Part shown: positions 1 through 8,586 of the stretch, one piece after another
Numbering within the stretch: the stretch's first letter is position 1
Layout of the letters: each line of letters begins with the position of its first letter
Source: Streptomyces sp. NBC_01314
GTDB lineage: Bacteria; Actinomycetota; Actinomycetes; Streptomycetales; Streptomycetaceae
Length of the DNA: 64,000 nt
Direction of reading: 5' to 3'
NCBI RefSeq assembly: GCF_041435215.1
Contig: NZ_CP108394.1
Coordinates: forward strand, 5,828,001 to 5,892,000
The notes under the pieces: model-generated
Databases searched by the model: none
The model's input: the letters and a program-made list of their open reading frames with translations, nothing else
Told to the model about the DNA's origin: nothing
Made by a program: the position numbers and the translations under genes

Positions 1-1
1 C

Positions 2-730
2 GGGCGGGCCAGTGTCTGGCTGGAACAGAAGGCGCGGGCCGGGCGGGGCGGGCAGCCGTCGGGGCTCGACCGGGAGCGGATCACCCGGACGGCCGTGCGA
101 CTGCTGGACGCGGAGGGGCTGGCCAGGTTCTCGATGCGCCGACTGGCGGCCGAGCTGAACGTGACGGCGATGTCGGTCTACTGGTACGTGGACACCAAGG
201 ACGACCTGCTGGAACTGGCGCTGGACCAGACGTTCGACGAGATGCGGCTGCCCGCGGCGGACTCCGGCGAGGACTGGCGGGACCAACTGCGCACGCTGGC
301 CGGGGAGTACCGGGCGGTCCTGGTCCGCCACCCGTGGGTGTCGCCCCTCGCCGGTACGTTCCTCAACATCGGCCCGCACGCGCTCGACTTCTCGCTCGCC
401 GTGCAGCGCGTCGTCCGCCGCACCGGGCTGCCCGCGCGCGGCCAGGCCGGTGCCATCGCGGCGGTCTTCCAGTTCGTGTACGGCTTCGGCACCATCGAGG
501 GCCACTTCGTGCAGCGCTGCGCCACCGCCGGGGTGACCCAGGAGGAGTACTTCCGCCAGGCCATGAGCGCGGTGGCCGAAAGCCCGGAACCCCACGAGGT
601 CATCCAGCACTCCGCGGACCTCATGGAGGCCCGCGGCGGCGACACGGTCGAGGAGATGCGCGAACGGGACTTCACCTACGCCCTGGAAACCCTCGTCGCG
701 GGCATCGAGGTGATGGCACAGCGGGGCTGA
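2..730 (+). CDS. TetR/AcrR-family transcriptional regulator, 5' end cut by window
   Basis: The frame is open from the first bases of the window with no start needed, so the gene begins upstream and the visible part is about 242 residues. The N-terminal helix-turn-helix is clear: a segment reading ITRTAVRLLDAEG, then FSMRRLAAELNVTAMSVYWY, the usual TetR recognition helix with its aromatic pair, followed by KDDLLELALD. The rest is a TetR_C-type ligand-binding domain. A GTG at 95 could be mistaken for a start, but it lies inside the DNA-binding domain. The stop at 728-730 directly abuts the stop of the convergent F420-dependent gene with no spacer. Ligand and target are unknown. Confidence 0.88.
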   Translation, partial: GRASVWLEQKARAGRGGQPSGLDRERITRTAVRLLDAEGLARFSMRRLAAELNVTAMSVYWYVDTKDDLLELALDQTFDEMRLPAADSGEDWRDQLRTLAGEYRAVLVRHPWVSPLAGTFLNIGPHALDFSLAVQRVVRRTGLPARGQAGAIAAVFQFVYGFGTIEGHFVQRCATAGVTQEEYFRQAMSAVAESPEPHEVIQHSADLMEARGGDTVEEMRERDFTYALETLVAGIEVMAQRG

Positions 731-1201
731 CTACTCCCCGGACACCAGCCGCGCCGGGAACCCGCCCGTGGCCACCGGCCCCCACTTCACCGGCGTGACC
801 CGGATGATCGACTTGCCCTGCTCGACCATGGCCGCCCGGTACTCGTCCCAGTCCGGGTGTTCCCCGGAGATGTTCCGGAAGTACTCCACCAGGGGCTCGA
901 CCGAGTCCGGTGAGTCGAGGACCTCCGCCATGCCGTCGATCTGGACCCAGGGGCCGTCCCAGTCGTCGCTCAGCACGACGAGGCTGACGCGCTCGTCCCG
1001 CTTGGCGTTCCGTGTCTTGGCGCGCTCGGGATACGTGGAGACCACGATCCGGCCCGAGTCGTCGACCCCGCAGGTCAGCGGGGAGGCCTGCGGGCTGCCG
1101 TCGGCTCGTCGGGTGAGGAGGAGCGCCCGGTGCCGGGGGCGTACGAAGCCGAGCAGTTCTTCGAGGGAGACCGAGGTGTTGGTCGCGATGTTCCGTGCCA
1201 T
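731..1201 (-). CDS. PPOX-class F420-dependent oxidoreductase
   Basis: A 156-residue single-domain split-barrel protein of the pyridoxamine 5'-phosphate oxidase-like superfamily. Visible family features are LLLTRRADGSPQASPL near residues 28-43, VVSTYPERAKTRNAKRDERV around 53-72 (phosphate/cofactor-contacting basic stretch), and a conserved C-terminal segment with IRVTPVKWG. Actinobacterial members of this size bind coenzyme F420 and reduce small hydrophobic substrates in the cytosol; the physiological substrate cannot be told from sequence. It ends exactly where the convergent TetR gene ends, so the two terminate tail to tail. Confidence 0.85.
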   Translation of the reverse strand: MARNIATNTSVSLEELLGFVRPRHRALLLTRRADGSPQASPLTCGVDDSGRIVVSTYPERAKTRNAKRDERVSLVVLSDDWDGPWVQIDGMAEVLDSPDSVEPLVEYFRNISGEHPDWDEYRAAMVEQGKSIIRVTPVKWGPVATGGFPARLVSGE

Positions 1202-1275
1202 GGCGGCCAGGGTAGGCCCTCACCCGGCCCGTGAGCCTGACCCTGCCATGCGTACCCACGCGCCCACGCCGACGT

Positions 1276-2139
1276 TCACACCTGCGGCAGCGTCTCGCCC
1301 CGCACCGCCTGCACGTCCAGCTCCACCTTCAGCGTCGTACCGATTGCCGCGATCCCCGCCCGCACCACCTGGTTGTAGTGCATGGCGAAGTCCTCGCGGC
1401 GGAGTTCGGCGGTGGCCCGGAAGGCGGCGCGCGTGCCGCCCCACGGGTCCGCGCCGGTGCCGAGGTACGCCAGGTCCAGGTCGACCGGCCGTACGACCCC
1501 GTGCATGCCCAGCTCGCCGTGGACCGTCCAGCGGTCCGGGCCGGCGGGGGTCAGGCCCGTCGAGACGTAGGTGATCTCGGGGTGCCGTTCGGCGTCCAGG
1601 AAGTCCGGGGACCGCAGATGCTGGTCCCGCGTCGCGTTCCCCGTGTCGATCGAGGCGGCCCGGATCACCGCCTCCACCCGGGACTTGGTCCCCTCGTCCG
1701 GGGCCGGGGCGATCTCGATCGTGCCCGAGAACTCGGTGAAGCGGCCGTGGACGCTGGACATGCCGAGGTGCTGGGCCATGGCGGCGACGGAGGAGTGGGC
1801 GGGGTCGACGGTCCAGGGGCCGGGCGGCGGCAGTTCCGTGCCGCCGAGCCGGGAGAGGGTGACCGTGCCGACCGCCGCCCGGCCTCCCCCACTCCTGGCT
1901 TCGCCCGAGTGGGAGGTACCCCCATCGGTCACCAGCGCACCGACGGCGAACGGCGCGTAGCCGACCGCCGTGACGATCACCGTGTACGCGCCGGGCGCGA
2001 GGGCCGTGGGGTCGTGCACACCGCCTTCGGTGTCCGCCTCGGCCCGCAGCACCTGCGCGCCGGCGATGTCGGTCACCGTGACGACCGCGTGCGACACGGC
2101 CCATCCGTCCCGGGTGCGGATCCTCGCGGTCAGTCCCAT
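1276..2139 (-). CDS. YceI-family lipid-binding-like protein with N-terminal carboxypeptidase-regulatory-like domain
   Basis: 287 residues from the ATG at 2139, chosen because a GAGGAG ribosome site lies 7-8 bases upstream; an upstream in-frame extension lacks one. Residues about 1-85 look like a transthyretin/carboxypeptidase-regulatory-like beta domain (AVVTVTDIAG, LAPGAYTVIVTAVGY). Residues about 105-287 are a YceI beta-barrel: PWTVDPAHSSV at its start, GRFTEFSGTI, then RDQHLRSPDFLDAERHPEI, the characteristic YceI block. YceI proteins bind polyprenoid-like ligands. No signal peptide is seen, unlike classical periplasmic YceI. It is followed downstream of the MFS pump on the same strand with a 69-base gap, so co-transcription with marR-MFS is plausible. 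Confidence 0.85.
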   Translation of the reverse strand: MGLTARIRTRDGWAVSHAVVTVTDIAGAQVLRAEADTEGGVHDPTALAPGAYTVIVTAVGYAPFAVGALVTDGGTSHSGEARSGGGRAAVGTVTLSRLGGTELPPPGPWTVDPAHSSVAAMAQHLGMSSVHGRFTEFSGTIEIAPAPDEGTKSRVEAVIRAASIDTGNATRDQHLRSPDFLDAERHPEITYVSTGLTPAGPDRWTVHGELGMHGVVRPVDLDLAYLGTGADPWGGTRAAFRATAELRREDFAMHYNQVVRAGIAAIGTTLKVELDVQAVRGETLPQV

Positions 2140-2208
2140 GTCGTCCAACTCCTCAGCATGCGAACCGGCCGGTGGAGCGGGGGGTGGCTCCACCGGCCGG
2201 TGGTCCAA

Positions 2209-4737
2209 CTACGCGCCGGGCTGCTCGCCGGGGTGGGCGAGTTCGATGTCGTGGCCGTCGACGCCGGGTCCGGCGACCGTCAGGGCCGTGGCCACGGGCG
2301 GGTAGCCGGTCGCGATGACCGTGTACTCGCCGCCGTCCAGGTCGGTGAAGGCGTACGCCCCGTCCGCGCCGGTGGTGGCCGTGCCGACCACGTTGCCCGC
2401 CGTGTCGACGAGGGTCACGCGGGCGTCGGCCAGAGCCCCGCCAGGCCCCCGTACGACCCCCTGGAGCCGGGCCCCGGCCTCCAGGTCGATCTCGATCCGG
2501 GTGACCCCGGTGCCGCCGACCTCGACGGGCAGGGCACGCGGCCGGAACCCGGCCGCGTTCACCGCGACGGTGACCCCGCCCGGCACCAGTTCGCCGAAGC
2601 CGAACTCGCCCTGCTCACCGGTGGTTCCGCCGGCCAGCACGTCCCCGCGCACATCGGTCACGACGACCATGGCGTCCTTGACGGGCAGCGCGGTACCGGC
2701 GGCCCGCACCACACCGCTCAGCCCGCTCGTACCGCTCAGCAGGATGTCGTACGAGACCGGCTCACCGTTCACGACGACCGTGGACGCGTGCGGCTGGAAG
2801 CCGTCGGCGGAGGCGATCAGGACGTACGACCCGGCGCCGGGCACGTCCACCGTGTAGGACCCGTCCGCCCCCGCGACCGATCGGCCGAGCTGTCGCCCGC
2901 CGAGCGAGATCAGGGTGACGGCGGCCCGGGGCACGGGCGCGCTCTCGGCGCCGCGGACGTGACCCGTCACGGGAATTCCGCCGCCACCGCTGCCCGATGA
3001 AGGGGCGGCGGCCACAGAGGCGGAGACCGGAGCCCGGGCCTCGTCGGAGGCCGCGGCCACCGAAGCCATGGCCATGACCGGCGCGGGCGACGCGTCCGGC
3101 ACGTCCGCGGTCCCGTCGGTCCCCGTCGTCCTGCCCTGTGCGGCCTGGGCGAGCGCCCCGGTGGTCCGCAGCGGGACCTCCTTGATGAAGAAGGAGAAGA
3201 CGAGCGCGAGGGCGGCGAAGGGGGCGGCGTAGAGGAAGACGTCTCCGATGCCGTGGCCGTAGGCGCTCTCGATGACCGTGCGGATCGGCGTGGGCAGCGC
3301 GTCCAGGTCGGGGATCTCGCCGTGGCCCGTGGAGGAGCCGGACACGCCCAGCTTGGCGAGGCCTTCCTCCGCGTAGTGCGTGATCCGGTGGCTCAGGACC
3401 GCGCCCAGCGCGGAGACGCCGATCGCGCCGCCGAGCGAGCGGAAGAAGGTGACGACCGAGCTGGCGGCGCCGAGGTCGCCCGGGGCCACCTGGTTCTGGG
3501 TGCACAGCACCAGGTTCTGCATCATCATGCCGACACCGAGCCCGAGCAGCGCCATGAAGATCGCCACGTGCCAGTACGGGGTGTCGTACCGGAGCGTGCC
3601 CAGCAGCCCGAGGCCCGAGGTCACCAGCACACCGCCGGCGAGCAGCCAGGCCTTCCAGCGGCCGGTGCGGGTGATGACCTGTCCGGAGACGGTCGACGAG
3701 ACGAACAGACCGGCGATCATGGGGATGGTCAGCACGCCGGACATGGTCGGCGACTTGTCGCGGGCCAGCTGGAAGTACTGGCTGAAGAAGATCGTGCCCG
3801 TGAACATCGCGACACCGACGAAGAGCGAGGCCAGTGAGGCCAGCGCGATCGTCCGGTTGCGGAACAGCCGCAGCGGCATGATCGGCTCGCTCGCCCTGGA
3901 CTCGACCAGCAGGAAGACCGCGAGCAGCGCGACCGTGCCGCCGACCATCGCGTACGTCTGCCAGGACACCCAGTCGTACTTGTCACCGGCGAAGGTCACC
4001 CAGACCAGCAGCAGGCAGACCGCGGCGGTGATGAGGAACGCGCCGGCCCAGTCGACCTTGACCTTGCGCCGGACGACCGGCAGGTGCAGGGTCCGCTGGA
4101 GCACGATCAGGGCGATGACCGCGAAGGGCACGCCGACGTAGAAGCACCAGCGCCAGCCCAGCCAGTCGGTGTCGGTGATGACACCGCCGACCAGCGGGCC
4201 GCCGACCATGGCGGTCGCGAAGGTGGCGCCGAGGTAGCCGTTGTACCGGCCGCGTTCGCGCGGGGAGATCATCGCCGCGAGGATGATCTGGGCCAGCGCG
4301 GAGAGCCCGCCCATGCCGACGCCCTGGACCGCGCGGAACGCGATCAGCGTCCCGGCGTTCTGGGACAGTCCGGCGGCGGCCGACCCGAGCACGAAGATCA
4401 CGAGGGCCAGCTGGATCAGCAGCTTCTTGGAGAACAGGTCGGCGAGCTTGCCCCACAGCGGGGTGGACGCGGTCATCGCGAGCAGCGAGGCGGTCACCAC
4501 CCACGTGTACGCGCTCTGCCCGCCGCCCAGGTCCTTGATGATGTCCGGCAGCGCGTTCGACACGATCGTCGACGACAGGATCGCCACGAACATGCCGAGC
4601 AGCAGCCCGGTCAGCGCTTCCATGATCTGCCGGTGCGTCATCGGGGCGTGGTCGCCACCGCTGTGGGGGGCACCCTTCGCGGTGCCTCCTCCGTGCTTGG
4701 CGTGAGCCCGCACACCGGTTGGTGTGGTCGTTGCCAT
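2209..4737 (-). CDS. MFS (DHA2, 14-TM) efflux transporter with C-terminal carboxypeptidase-regulatory-like repeats
   Basis: 842 residues from the ATG at 4737, which has an AAGGAAG ribosome site; the frame stays open much further upstream through marR but that is not coding. Residues about 30-540 are a drug:proton antiporter of the DHA2 family: GKLADLFSKK between TM2 and TM3, FRAVQGVGMGG (motif C region), and many hydrophobic segments ending in LALVFSFFIKEVPL. After an Ala/Pro-rich linker (about 545-600) come three repeats of a transthyretin/carboxypeptidase-regulatory-like domain, each with a GADGSYTVDVPGAGSYVLIA-type core. The pump is the likely target of the upstream MarR. The tail is unusual for this family. 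Confidence 0.88.
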   Translation of the reverse strand: MATTTPTGVRAHAKHGGGTAKGAPHSGGDHAPMTHRQIMEALTGLLLGMFVAILSSTIVSNALPDIIKDLGGGQSAYTWVVTASLLAMTASTPLWGKLADLFSKKLLIQLALVIFVLGSAAAGLSQNAGTLIAFRAVQGVGMGGLSALAQIILAAMISPRERGRYNGYLGATFATAMVGGPLVGGVITDTDWLGWRWCFYVGVPFAVIALIVLQRTLHLPVVRRKVKVDWAGAFLITAAVCLLLVWVTFAGDKYDWVSWQTYAMVGGTVALLAVFLLVESRASEPIMPLRLFRNRTIALASLASLFVGVAMFTGTIFFSQYFQLARDKSPTMSGVLTIPMIAGLFVSSTVSGQVITRTGRWKAWLLAGGVLVTSGLGLLGTLRYDTPYWHVAIFMALLGLGVGMMMQNLVLCTQNQVAPGDLGAASSVVTFFRSLGGAIGVSALGAVLSHRITHYAEEGLAKLGVSGSSTGHGEIPDLDALPTPIRTVIESAYGHGIGDVFLYAAPFAALALVFSFFIKEVPLRTTGALAQAAQGRTTGTDGTADVPDASPAPVMAMASVAAASDEARAPVSASVAAAPSSGSGGGGIPVTGHVRGAESAPVPRAAVTLISLGGRQLGRSVAGADGSYTVDVPGAGSYVLIASADGFQPHASTVVVNGEPVSYDILLSGTSGLSGVVRAAGTALPVKDAMVVVTDVRGDVLAGGTTGEQGEFGFGELVPGGVTVAVNAAGFRPRALPVEVGGTGVTRIEIDLEAGARLQGVVRGPGGALADARVTLVDTAGNVVGTATTGADGAYAFTDLDGGEYTVIATGYPPVATALTVAGPGVDGHDIELAHPGEQPGA

Positions 4738-4793
4738 GGGGCTTCCTTTTCCTGTCTGCTCTTTGCGGGTGTACGGGTTGTGGTGGTGGCCTC

Positions 4794-5285
4794 TTATGCG
4801 GGCGTACCGGTCGGCTGTTCGGGCGTACGGGTCCGCTGTACGGCCGTACGGGGCGGCGCGGCGGCGTCGAAGCTCTCGCGCAGCCGGCCCAGGAGCCGGG
4901 CGAGCTGTGCGACCTCGTCGTCGGTCCAGTCGCTGAGCCGGTCGGCCATCAGTCGGCTGCCGCGCCGGTCCAGCTCGGCGATCACGGCCCGGCCCTCGGG
5001 GGTCAGGCGCAGGATGCGTGAGCGTTTGTCCACCGGGTCGGGGAGGCGTTCGATCCAGCCCCGCTCGGCGACGTGGGCGACATGACGGCTGGTCACCGAC
5101 ATGTCGACCGAGAGCAGCTCGGCGAGCCTGCTCATCCGCATCTCGCCGTGCCGGCCGAGCAGGGCCAGGACTCCCGCCGATCCGCCGGGGCACTCGTACG
5201 GCAGCATCCTGGCGAGTTCGCGCTTCACGGCCCCGATGGCACTGAGCTGACGGACCAGCTCCTCGTGGTGCGCCTGCCCGGCCAT
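4794..5285 (-). CDS. MarR-family transcriptional regulator
   Basis: 163 residues from the ATG at 5285, preceded by GGGAGGGG. The winged helix is clear: GEMRMSRLAELLSVDMSVTS (helix-turn-helix), HVAHVAERGWIERLPDPVDKRS with the DxR-type wing motif, and LTPEGRAVIAEL. It ends 56 bases before the DHA2 pump gene on the same strand, so the pair forms the standard MarR-pump operon in which ligand binding relieves repression. An 8-bp inverted repeat just upstream is the probable operator. The last ~20 residues are a Thr/Pro-rich tail with no conserved feature. Confidence 0.9.
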   Translation of the reverse strand: MAGQAHHEELVRQLSAIGAVKRELARMLPYECPGGSAGVLALLGRHGEMRMSRLAELLSVDMSVTSRHVAHVAERGWIERLPDPVDKRSRILRLTPEGRAVIAELDRRGSRLMADRLSDWTDDEVAQLARLLGRLRESFDAAAPPRTAVQRTRTPEQPTGTPA

Positions 5286-5301
5286 GGAGCCCCTCCCGCG
5301 T

Positions 5302-5337
5302 TTGTTGCTTAGGGCAACCATAGGAGTGGATGGTTGC
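5302..5337. promoter_or_regulatory. Probable MarR operator (nested inverted repeats)
   Basis: GCAACCAT (5314-5321) and ATGGTTGC (5330-5337) are perfect 8-bp arms with an 8-base spacer. An overlapping second inverted repeat, GTTGC (5304-5308) and GCAAC (5314-5318), shares the central half-site. The cluster sits 17-52 bases upstream of the marR start, where autoregulatory MarR operators normally lie. Confidence 0.6.
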
Positions 5338-5457
5338 TACAGGCAAATGAAATCGGGCTTCCGCGGTCCAAGTCTTGGCAAAGGAGAACGTTCGCACGGT
5401 CGTGGGCGGACGCCCCCGCTTGGGCGCGTCCGCCCCGATTCGCTAAGGTCTCGGCCC

Positions 5458-5667
5458 ATGGCTGACAACGAGGGCCCCCAGGGCAACCACGACCCCGCGG
5501 GGAGCACGCAGATGTTCCGCGCCTTCGTCGACGAGACGCCTTCCGGCGGCCGCGCGGCCGCCTCGGCCGCGGCTGCCGGGTCCGCCGGCCCGCGGGTAGG
5601 TGTGATCGTCGGTGTGATCGCCGCGGTGGCTGTGGTGGCCGCCGTGGTGTGGCTCGCGATTATGTGA
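5458..5667 (+). CDS. Small single-pass membrane protein, unknown function
   Basis: 69 residues. The first ~45 are hydrophilic and Ala/Gly-rich (MADNEGPQGNH at the start), followed by one hydrophobic segment VGVIVGVIAAVAVVAAVVWLA that reaches the C-terminus, so a tail-anchored or single-TM topology is likely. The ATG at 5458 is preferred over upstream in-frame starts because TAAGGT (about 5444-5449), a good Streptomyces -10 box, ends 8 bases before it, which fits a leaderless mRNA. I do not recognise the family. It stands alone between the marR operon and the sigma genes. Confidence 0.6.
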   Translation: MADNEGPQGNHDPAGSTQMFRAFVDETPSGGRAAASAAAAGSAGPRVGVIVGVIAAVAVVAAVVWLAIM

Positions 5668-5717
5668 GTGCGCGGCCCGGTGGTCGAGTGCCTGCTCGTC
5701 TGCCGGGTTCTGTGATC

Positions 5718-5747
5718 CTGCGGCTGCGGCTGCGGCTGCGGCTGCGG
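5718..5747. repeat. Hexanucleotide tandem repeat CTGCGG x5
   Basis: Five perfect copies of CTGCGG in the intergenic region after the small membrane-protein gene. No reading frame of interest crosses it. Confidence 0.85.
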
Positions 5748-5761
5748 GTGGTGTGGGTGTG

Positions 5762-5904
5762 GTGGGGGCTGGTCGCGCGGTCCCCCGCGCCCCTGAGAGA
5801 CGCAGGCACCTGCGGGCTGAAGGGCACGGCCTCTTCGGGTGGAGAAGCACGGGGCGCAGCCCCTGCTTTCAAGGGGCGCGGGGCGCTGCGCGACGAGCCC
5901 CCAC
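5762..5904. repeat. Intergenic fold-back element (dispersed Streptomyces-type repeat)
   Basis: A long imperfect inverted repeat: the left arm at about 5762-5794 (GGGGGCTGGTCGCGCGG... CCGCGCCCCT) is the reverse complement of the right arm at about 5872-5904 (AGGGGCGCGGGG... GCGCGACGAGCCCCC). The interior carries further short hairpins. A related right-arm sequence recurs at about 7335-7400. Elements of this look are common between Streptomyces genes; function is unknown, possibly termination or mRNA stability. Confidence 0.65.
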
Positions 5905-5946
5905 CGGACCCGCACACACCCACTCGCTCACCCACACGTACGACCA

Positions 5947-5980
5947 CCGCCGGGGTGCCCCTGCAAGGGCACCCCGGCGG
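5947..5980 (-). terminator. Strong hairpin terminator downstream of sigma gene
   Basis: CCGCCGGGGTGCCC (5947-5960) pairs perfectly with GGGCACCCCGGCGG (5967-5980) around a 6-base loop. It lies 24 bases beyond the stop of the minus-strand sigma factor gene; no clear U-tract, as usual in Streptomyces. Confidence 0.7.
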
Positions 5981-6004
5981 TCACGTGTCAACGCATGGCC
6001 GGAC

Positions 6005-6925
6005 TCAGTCGGAGATCAGGCCCTCGCGGAGCTGGGCCAGGGTCCGGGTGAGGAGGCGGGAGACGTGCATCTGGGAGATGCCGACCTCTTCGCCGATCTG
6101 GGACTGCGTCATGTTCGCGAAGAACCGGAGCATGATGATCCGGCGCTCGCGGGGCGGCAGCTTGGCCAGCAGCGGCTTGAGGGACTCGCGGTACTCCACG
6201 CCCTCCAGCGCCGTGTCCTCGTAGCCGAGGCGGTCCGCGAGGGAGCCCTCGCCGCCGTCGTCCTCGGGGGCCGGCGAGTCCAGTGACGACGCCGTGTAGG
6301 CGTTGCCGACCGCGAGGCCGTCGACGACGTCTTCCTCCGACACACCCAGTACGACGGCGAGTTCGGCGACCGTCGGGGAGCGGTCGAGCTTCTGGGACAG
6401 CTCGTCGCTGGCCTTGGTGAGGGCCAGACGCAGCTCCTGGAGGCGGCGCGGAACCCGGACCGACCACGAGGTGTCGCGGAAGAACCGCTTGATCTCGCCC
6501 ACGACCGTCGGCATCGCGAACGTCGGGAACTCCACGCCCCGTTCGCAGTCGAAGCGGTCGATCGCCTTGATCAGGCCGATCGTTCCGACCTGGACGATGT
6601 CCTCCATCGGCTCGTTGCGCGACCGGAAACGTGCGGCGGCGTAACGCACCAGCGGGAGGTTGAGCTCGATGAGGGTGTCCCGCACATAGGCACGCTCGGG
6701 GCTGTTCTCGTCGAGTGCGGCCAGCCGCAGGAACAGGGAGCGGGACAGGGTGCGGGTGTCGATGTTCGCCGAGGCCGACGAGGCCGGAAGGTCAGTCACC
6801 GGAGGAGCCTGAGGACTGGGAAGGTCCTCAAGCGCCTGAAGGTCCTGAGGGGCCTGGAGAGCGTCGGGCGCGGTCTCGCTCTTCTCGAGCGTGAGCACCT
6901 TCGAGCTGCCCTGGTCTGCGGACAT
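6005..6925 (-). CDS. sigN: RNA polymerase sigma factor, SigF/SigB subfamily (probably SigN)
   Basis: 306 residues from the ATG at 6925, which is preceded by AAAGGGGGTGG. Region 2 is visible as [22 protein letters not shown] and TIGLIKAIDRFD; region 3 as FFRDTSWSVRVPRRLQELR; region 4.2 as [27 protein letters not shown]. This is the group 3 stress/sporulation sigma type. A Gln/Pro/Ala-rich stretch of about 55 residues precedes region 2. The neighbouring, similar gene at 7446-8333 and the order relative to upp fit what I recall of the Streptomyces coelicolor sigN-sigF pair, so the symbol rests on family plus position. A 520-base upstream region gives it its own promoter. Confidence 0.85.
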   Translation of the reverse strand: MSADQGSSKVLTLEKSETAPDALQAPQDLQALEDLPSPQAPPVTDLPASSASANIDTRTLSRSLFLRLAALDENSPERAYVRDTLIELNLPLVRYAAARFRSRNEPMEDIVQVGTIGLIKAIDRFDCERGVEFPTFAMPTVVGEIKRFFRDTSWSVRVPRRLQELRLALTKASDELSQKLDRSPTVAELAVVLGVSEEDVVDGLAVGNAYTASSLDSPAPEDDGGEGSLADRLGYEDTALEGVEYRESLKPLLAKLPPRERRIIMLRFFANMTQSQIGEEVGISQMHVSRLLTRTLAQLREGLISD

Positions 6926-7445
6926 GCCACCCCCTTTGGGTCGCGGACGGTCGCGGCGGACGCTCCGTCGTAAGGAACGCAGCCTCCACCTGAATACCGG
7001 CGGCGAGGCCACGGCAAACGCGCTGGGGAGAGAATGTCACACGTCGGCAACGCGATGTAGTGACATGTCGACATGGAGAGGGTGAATAAACCCTGGAAAC
7101 AGACGGTCTGATGGGATTTCAAAGCGAATAGGACTGAAAAAGCCTCAATGAGCGATTCGCTCTCACTGGTGACACCTCGACAGCGCATTCGGTCACGCCC
7201 ATGGCCTGCACACGCGTACCGCTGGCCGATTCTGTGCGCCCCGCCTGCCTTCGTGCGCCCCGCGTGCCCCACGGTCCGTCCGGGAAGGTGTGGGGGGTTT
7301 CTGGTTACCGAAGGTCACCCACCGCGCTCCGGGTGCAGCGCCTCGAAAGGGCGCGGGGAACTGTGCGACGAGCCACGACCGAACCCGCACCCGCGAACCG
7401 GAGAAACCCGGCAGACGAGTAGGCGGCCGGCATCGAGCGGAGCGC
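6926..7445. other. Intergenic region upstream of the first sigma gene
   Basis: No convincing gene. The part from about 7060 to 7150 is more AT-rich than its surroundings and should hold the sigma-gene promoter; it includes a perfect 12-bp palindrome CATGTCGACATG at 7064-7075. The part from about 7330 to 7420 carries a partial copy of the dispersed fold-back repeat. Confidence 0.5.
7330..7405. repeat. Partial second copy of the intergenic dispersed repeat
   Basis: AAAGGGCGCGGGGAACTGTG followed by CGACGAGCCACGACC and GAACCCGCA matches the right arm of the 5762-5904 element closely, including its CCGACCCGCA-like outer flank, but no matching left arm is present here. Confidence 0.5.
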
Positions 7446-8333
7446 CTACGCCTCGATCCGGTTGGCCGAGCGCAGCCGCGCGAAGCTCCGGGCCAGCAGG
7501 CGCGACACATGCATCTGGGAGACCCCGAGCTCCGCGCTGATCTGCGACTGCGTGAGGTTGCTGTAGTAGCGGAGCAGCAGGATCCGCTGTTCGCGCTCGG
7601 GGAGTTGGACGAGGAGATGCCGTACGAGGTCGCGGTGTTCGACGCCGTCGAGTTCGGGGTCCTCGTAGCCGAGCCGGTCGAGCAGCCCCGGCATCCCGTC
7701 GCCCTCCTGGGCTGCCTCAAGCGACGTCGCGTGGTACGAGCGGCCCGCCTCGATGCAGGACAGGACCTCCTCCTCGGTGATGCGCAGCCGCTCGGCGATC
7801 TCGGCGGTGGAGGGGGTGCGCCCGAAGGCGGTGGTGAGGTCCTCGGTCGCGCTGTTCACCTGGACCCACAACTCGTGCAGCCGGCGCGGGACGTGGACCG
7901 TGCGGACGTTGTCGCGGAAGTACCGCTTGATCTCGCCGATGACGGTCGGCATCGCGAAGGTCGGGAACTGCACGCCCCGGTCCGGGTCGAACCGGTCGAT
8001 GGCGTTGATCAGCCCGATGGTCCCGACCTGGATCACGTCCTCCATGGGCTCGTTGCGGGAGCGGAAACGGGCCGCCGCATAGCGCACGAGCGGGAGGTTC
8101 GCCTCGATGAGCGCCCCCCGCACGCGGTTGTGCTCCGGAGTGCCCGGCGTCAGATGCTTCAGCTCGCCGAACAGCACCAGGGTGAGGGCCCTGGTGTCGG
8201 CGCCGCGGCGTTTCTCCGGGGCGGGGGCGGTGGCCTGGGCTGTGACCTGGGCCGACGTGGGGTCGGGAGCCGGGACGTCTTCCTGGGGAGGCGCAGTACT
8301 GGCCGACACGGTCAACGCCACCTCTTCATCCAT
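7446..8333 (-). CDS. sigF: RNA polymerase sigma factor, SigF/SigB subfamily (probably SigF)
   Basis: 295 residues from the ATG at 8333; a TTG five codons upstream is possible but neither has a strong ribosome site. Region 2 ([37 protein letters not shown]), region 3 ([19 protein letters not shown]) and region 4 ([20 protein letters not shown] then MHVSRLL) are all present. It is about 60 percent alike by eye to the adjacent sigma gene, suggesting an old duplication. SigF is a late sporulation sigma factor in Streptomyces; identity here is by family and by position between its paralogue and tadA/upp. The N-terminal ~50 residues are Pro/Ala-rich. A minus-strand terminator upstream isolates it from the Dabb gene. 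Confidence 0.85.
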   Translation of the reverse strand: MDEEVALTVSASTAPPQEDVPAPDPTSAQVTAQATAPAPEKRRGADTRALTLVLFGELKHLTPGTPEHNRVRGALIEANLPLVRYAAARFRSRNEPMEDVIQVGTIGLINAIDRFDPDRGVQFPTFAMPTVIGEIKRYFRDNVRTVHVPRRLHELWVQVNSATEDLTTAFGRTPSTAEIAERLRITEEEVLSCIEAGRSYHATSLEAAQEGDGMPGLLDRLGYEDPELDGVEHRDLVRHLLVQLPEREQRILLLRYYSNLTQSQISAELGVSQMHVSRLLARSFARLRSANRIEA

Positions 8334-8455
8334 CAACTCAACCGTCAAAAGCGGTCATAGCATCACAAGACATGTGCTCTGTGATCAAGCACCGCATATG
8401 CCCGTGTTGAGGAGAGTTGAGGATAGGTGGGGGCGGGAATTGGCAATCGGGTGTA

Positions 8456-8483
8456 AAAAGCCCCGCACTGTTCGAGTGCGGGG
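8456..8483 (-). terminator. Rho-independent terminator after the Dabb gene
   Basis: CCCCGCACT (8461-8469) and AGTGCGGGG (8475-8483) form a 9-bp stem with a 5-base loop. On the minus strand the stem is followed by TTTTT (8456-8460), a real U-tract, so it ends leftward transcription of the Dabb gene before sigF. Confidence 0.8.
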
Positions 8484-8586
8484 GCGGAACGAGCGACGGT
8501 CCGCCCGGAGGCCGGCGGAACGCTCGGAGGCCGACCGGTTCGGCCGGTTCAGCAGGTCCGGACGTTCGGAAGGCTCGGCGTACGGT

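Noticed and set aside
1231..3000. A long plus-strand protein across the YceI and MFS region
   Set aside because: Arg/Gly/His-rich antisense translation typical of high-GC shadow frames, opposite two well-recognised genes.
2209..5397. A 1062-residue MFS protein starting at 5397
   Set aside because: The extension overlaps marR and its operator, has no membrane or domain content, and the ATG at 4737 has a proper ribosome site.
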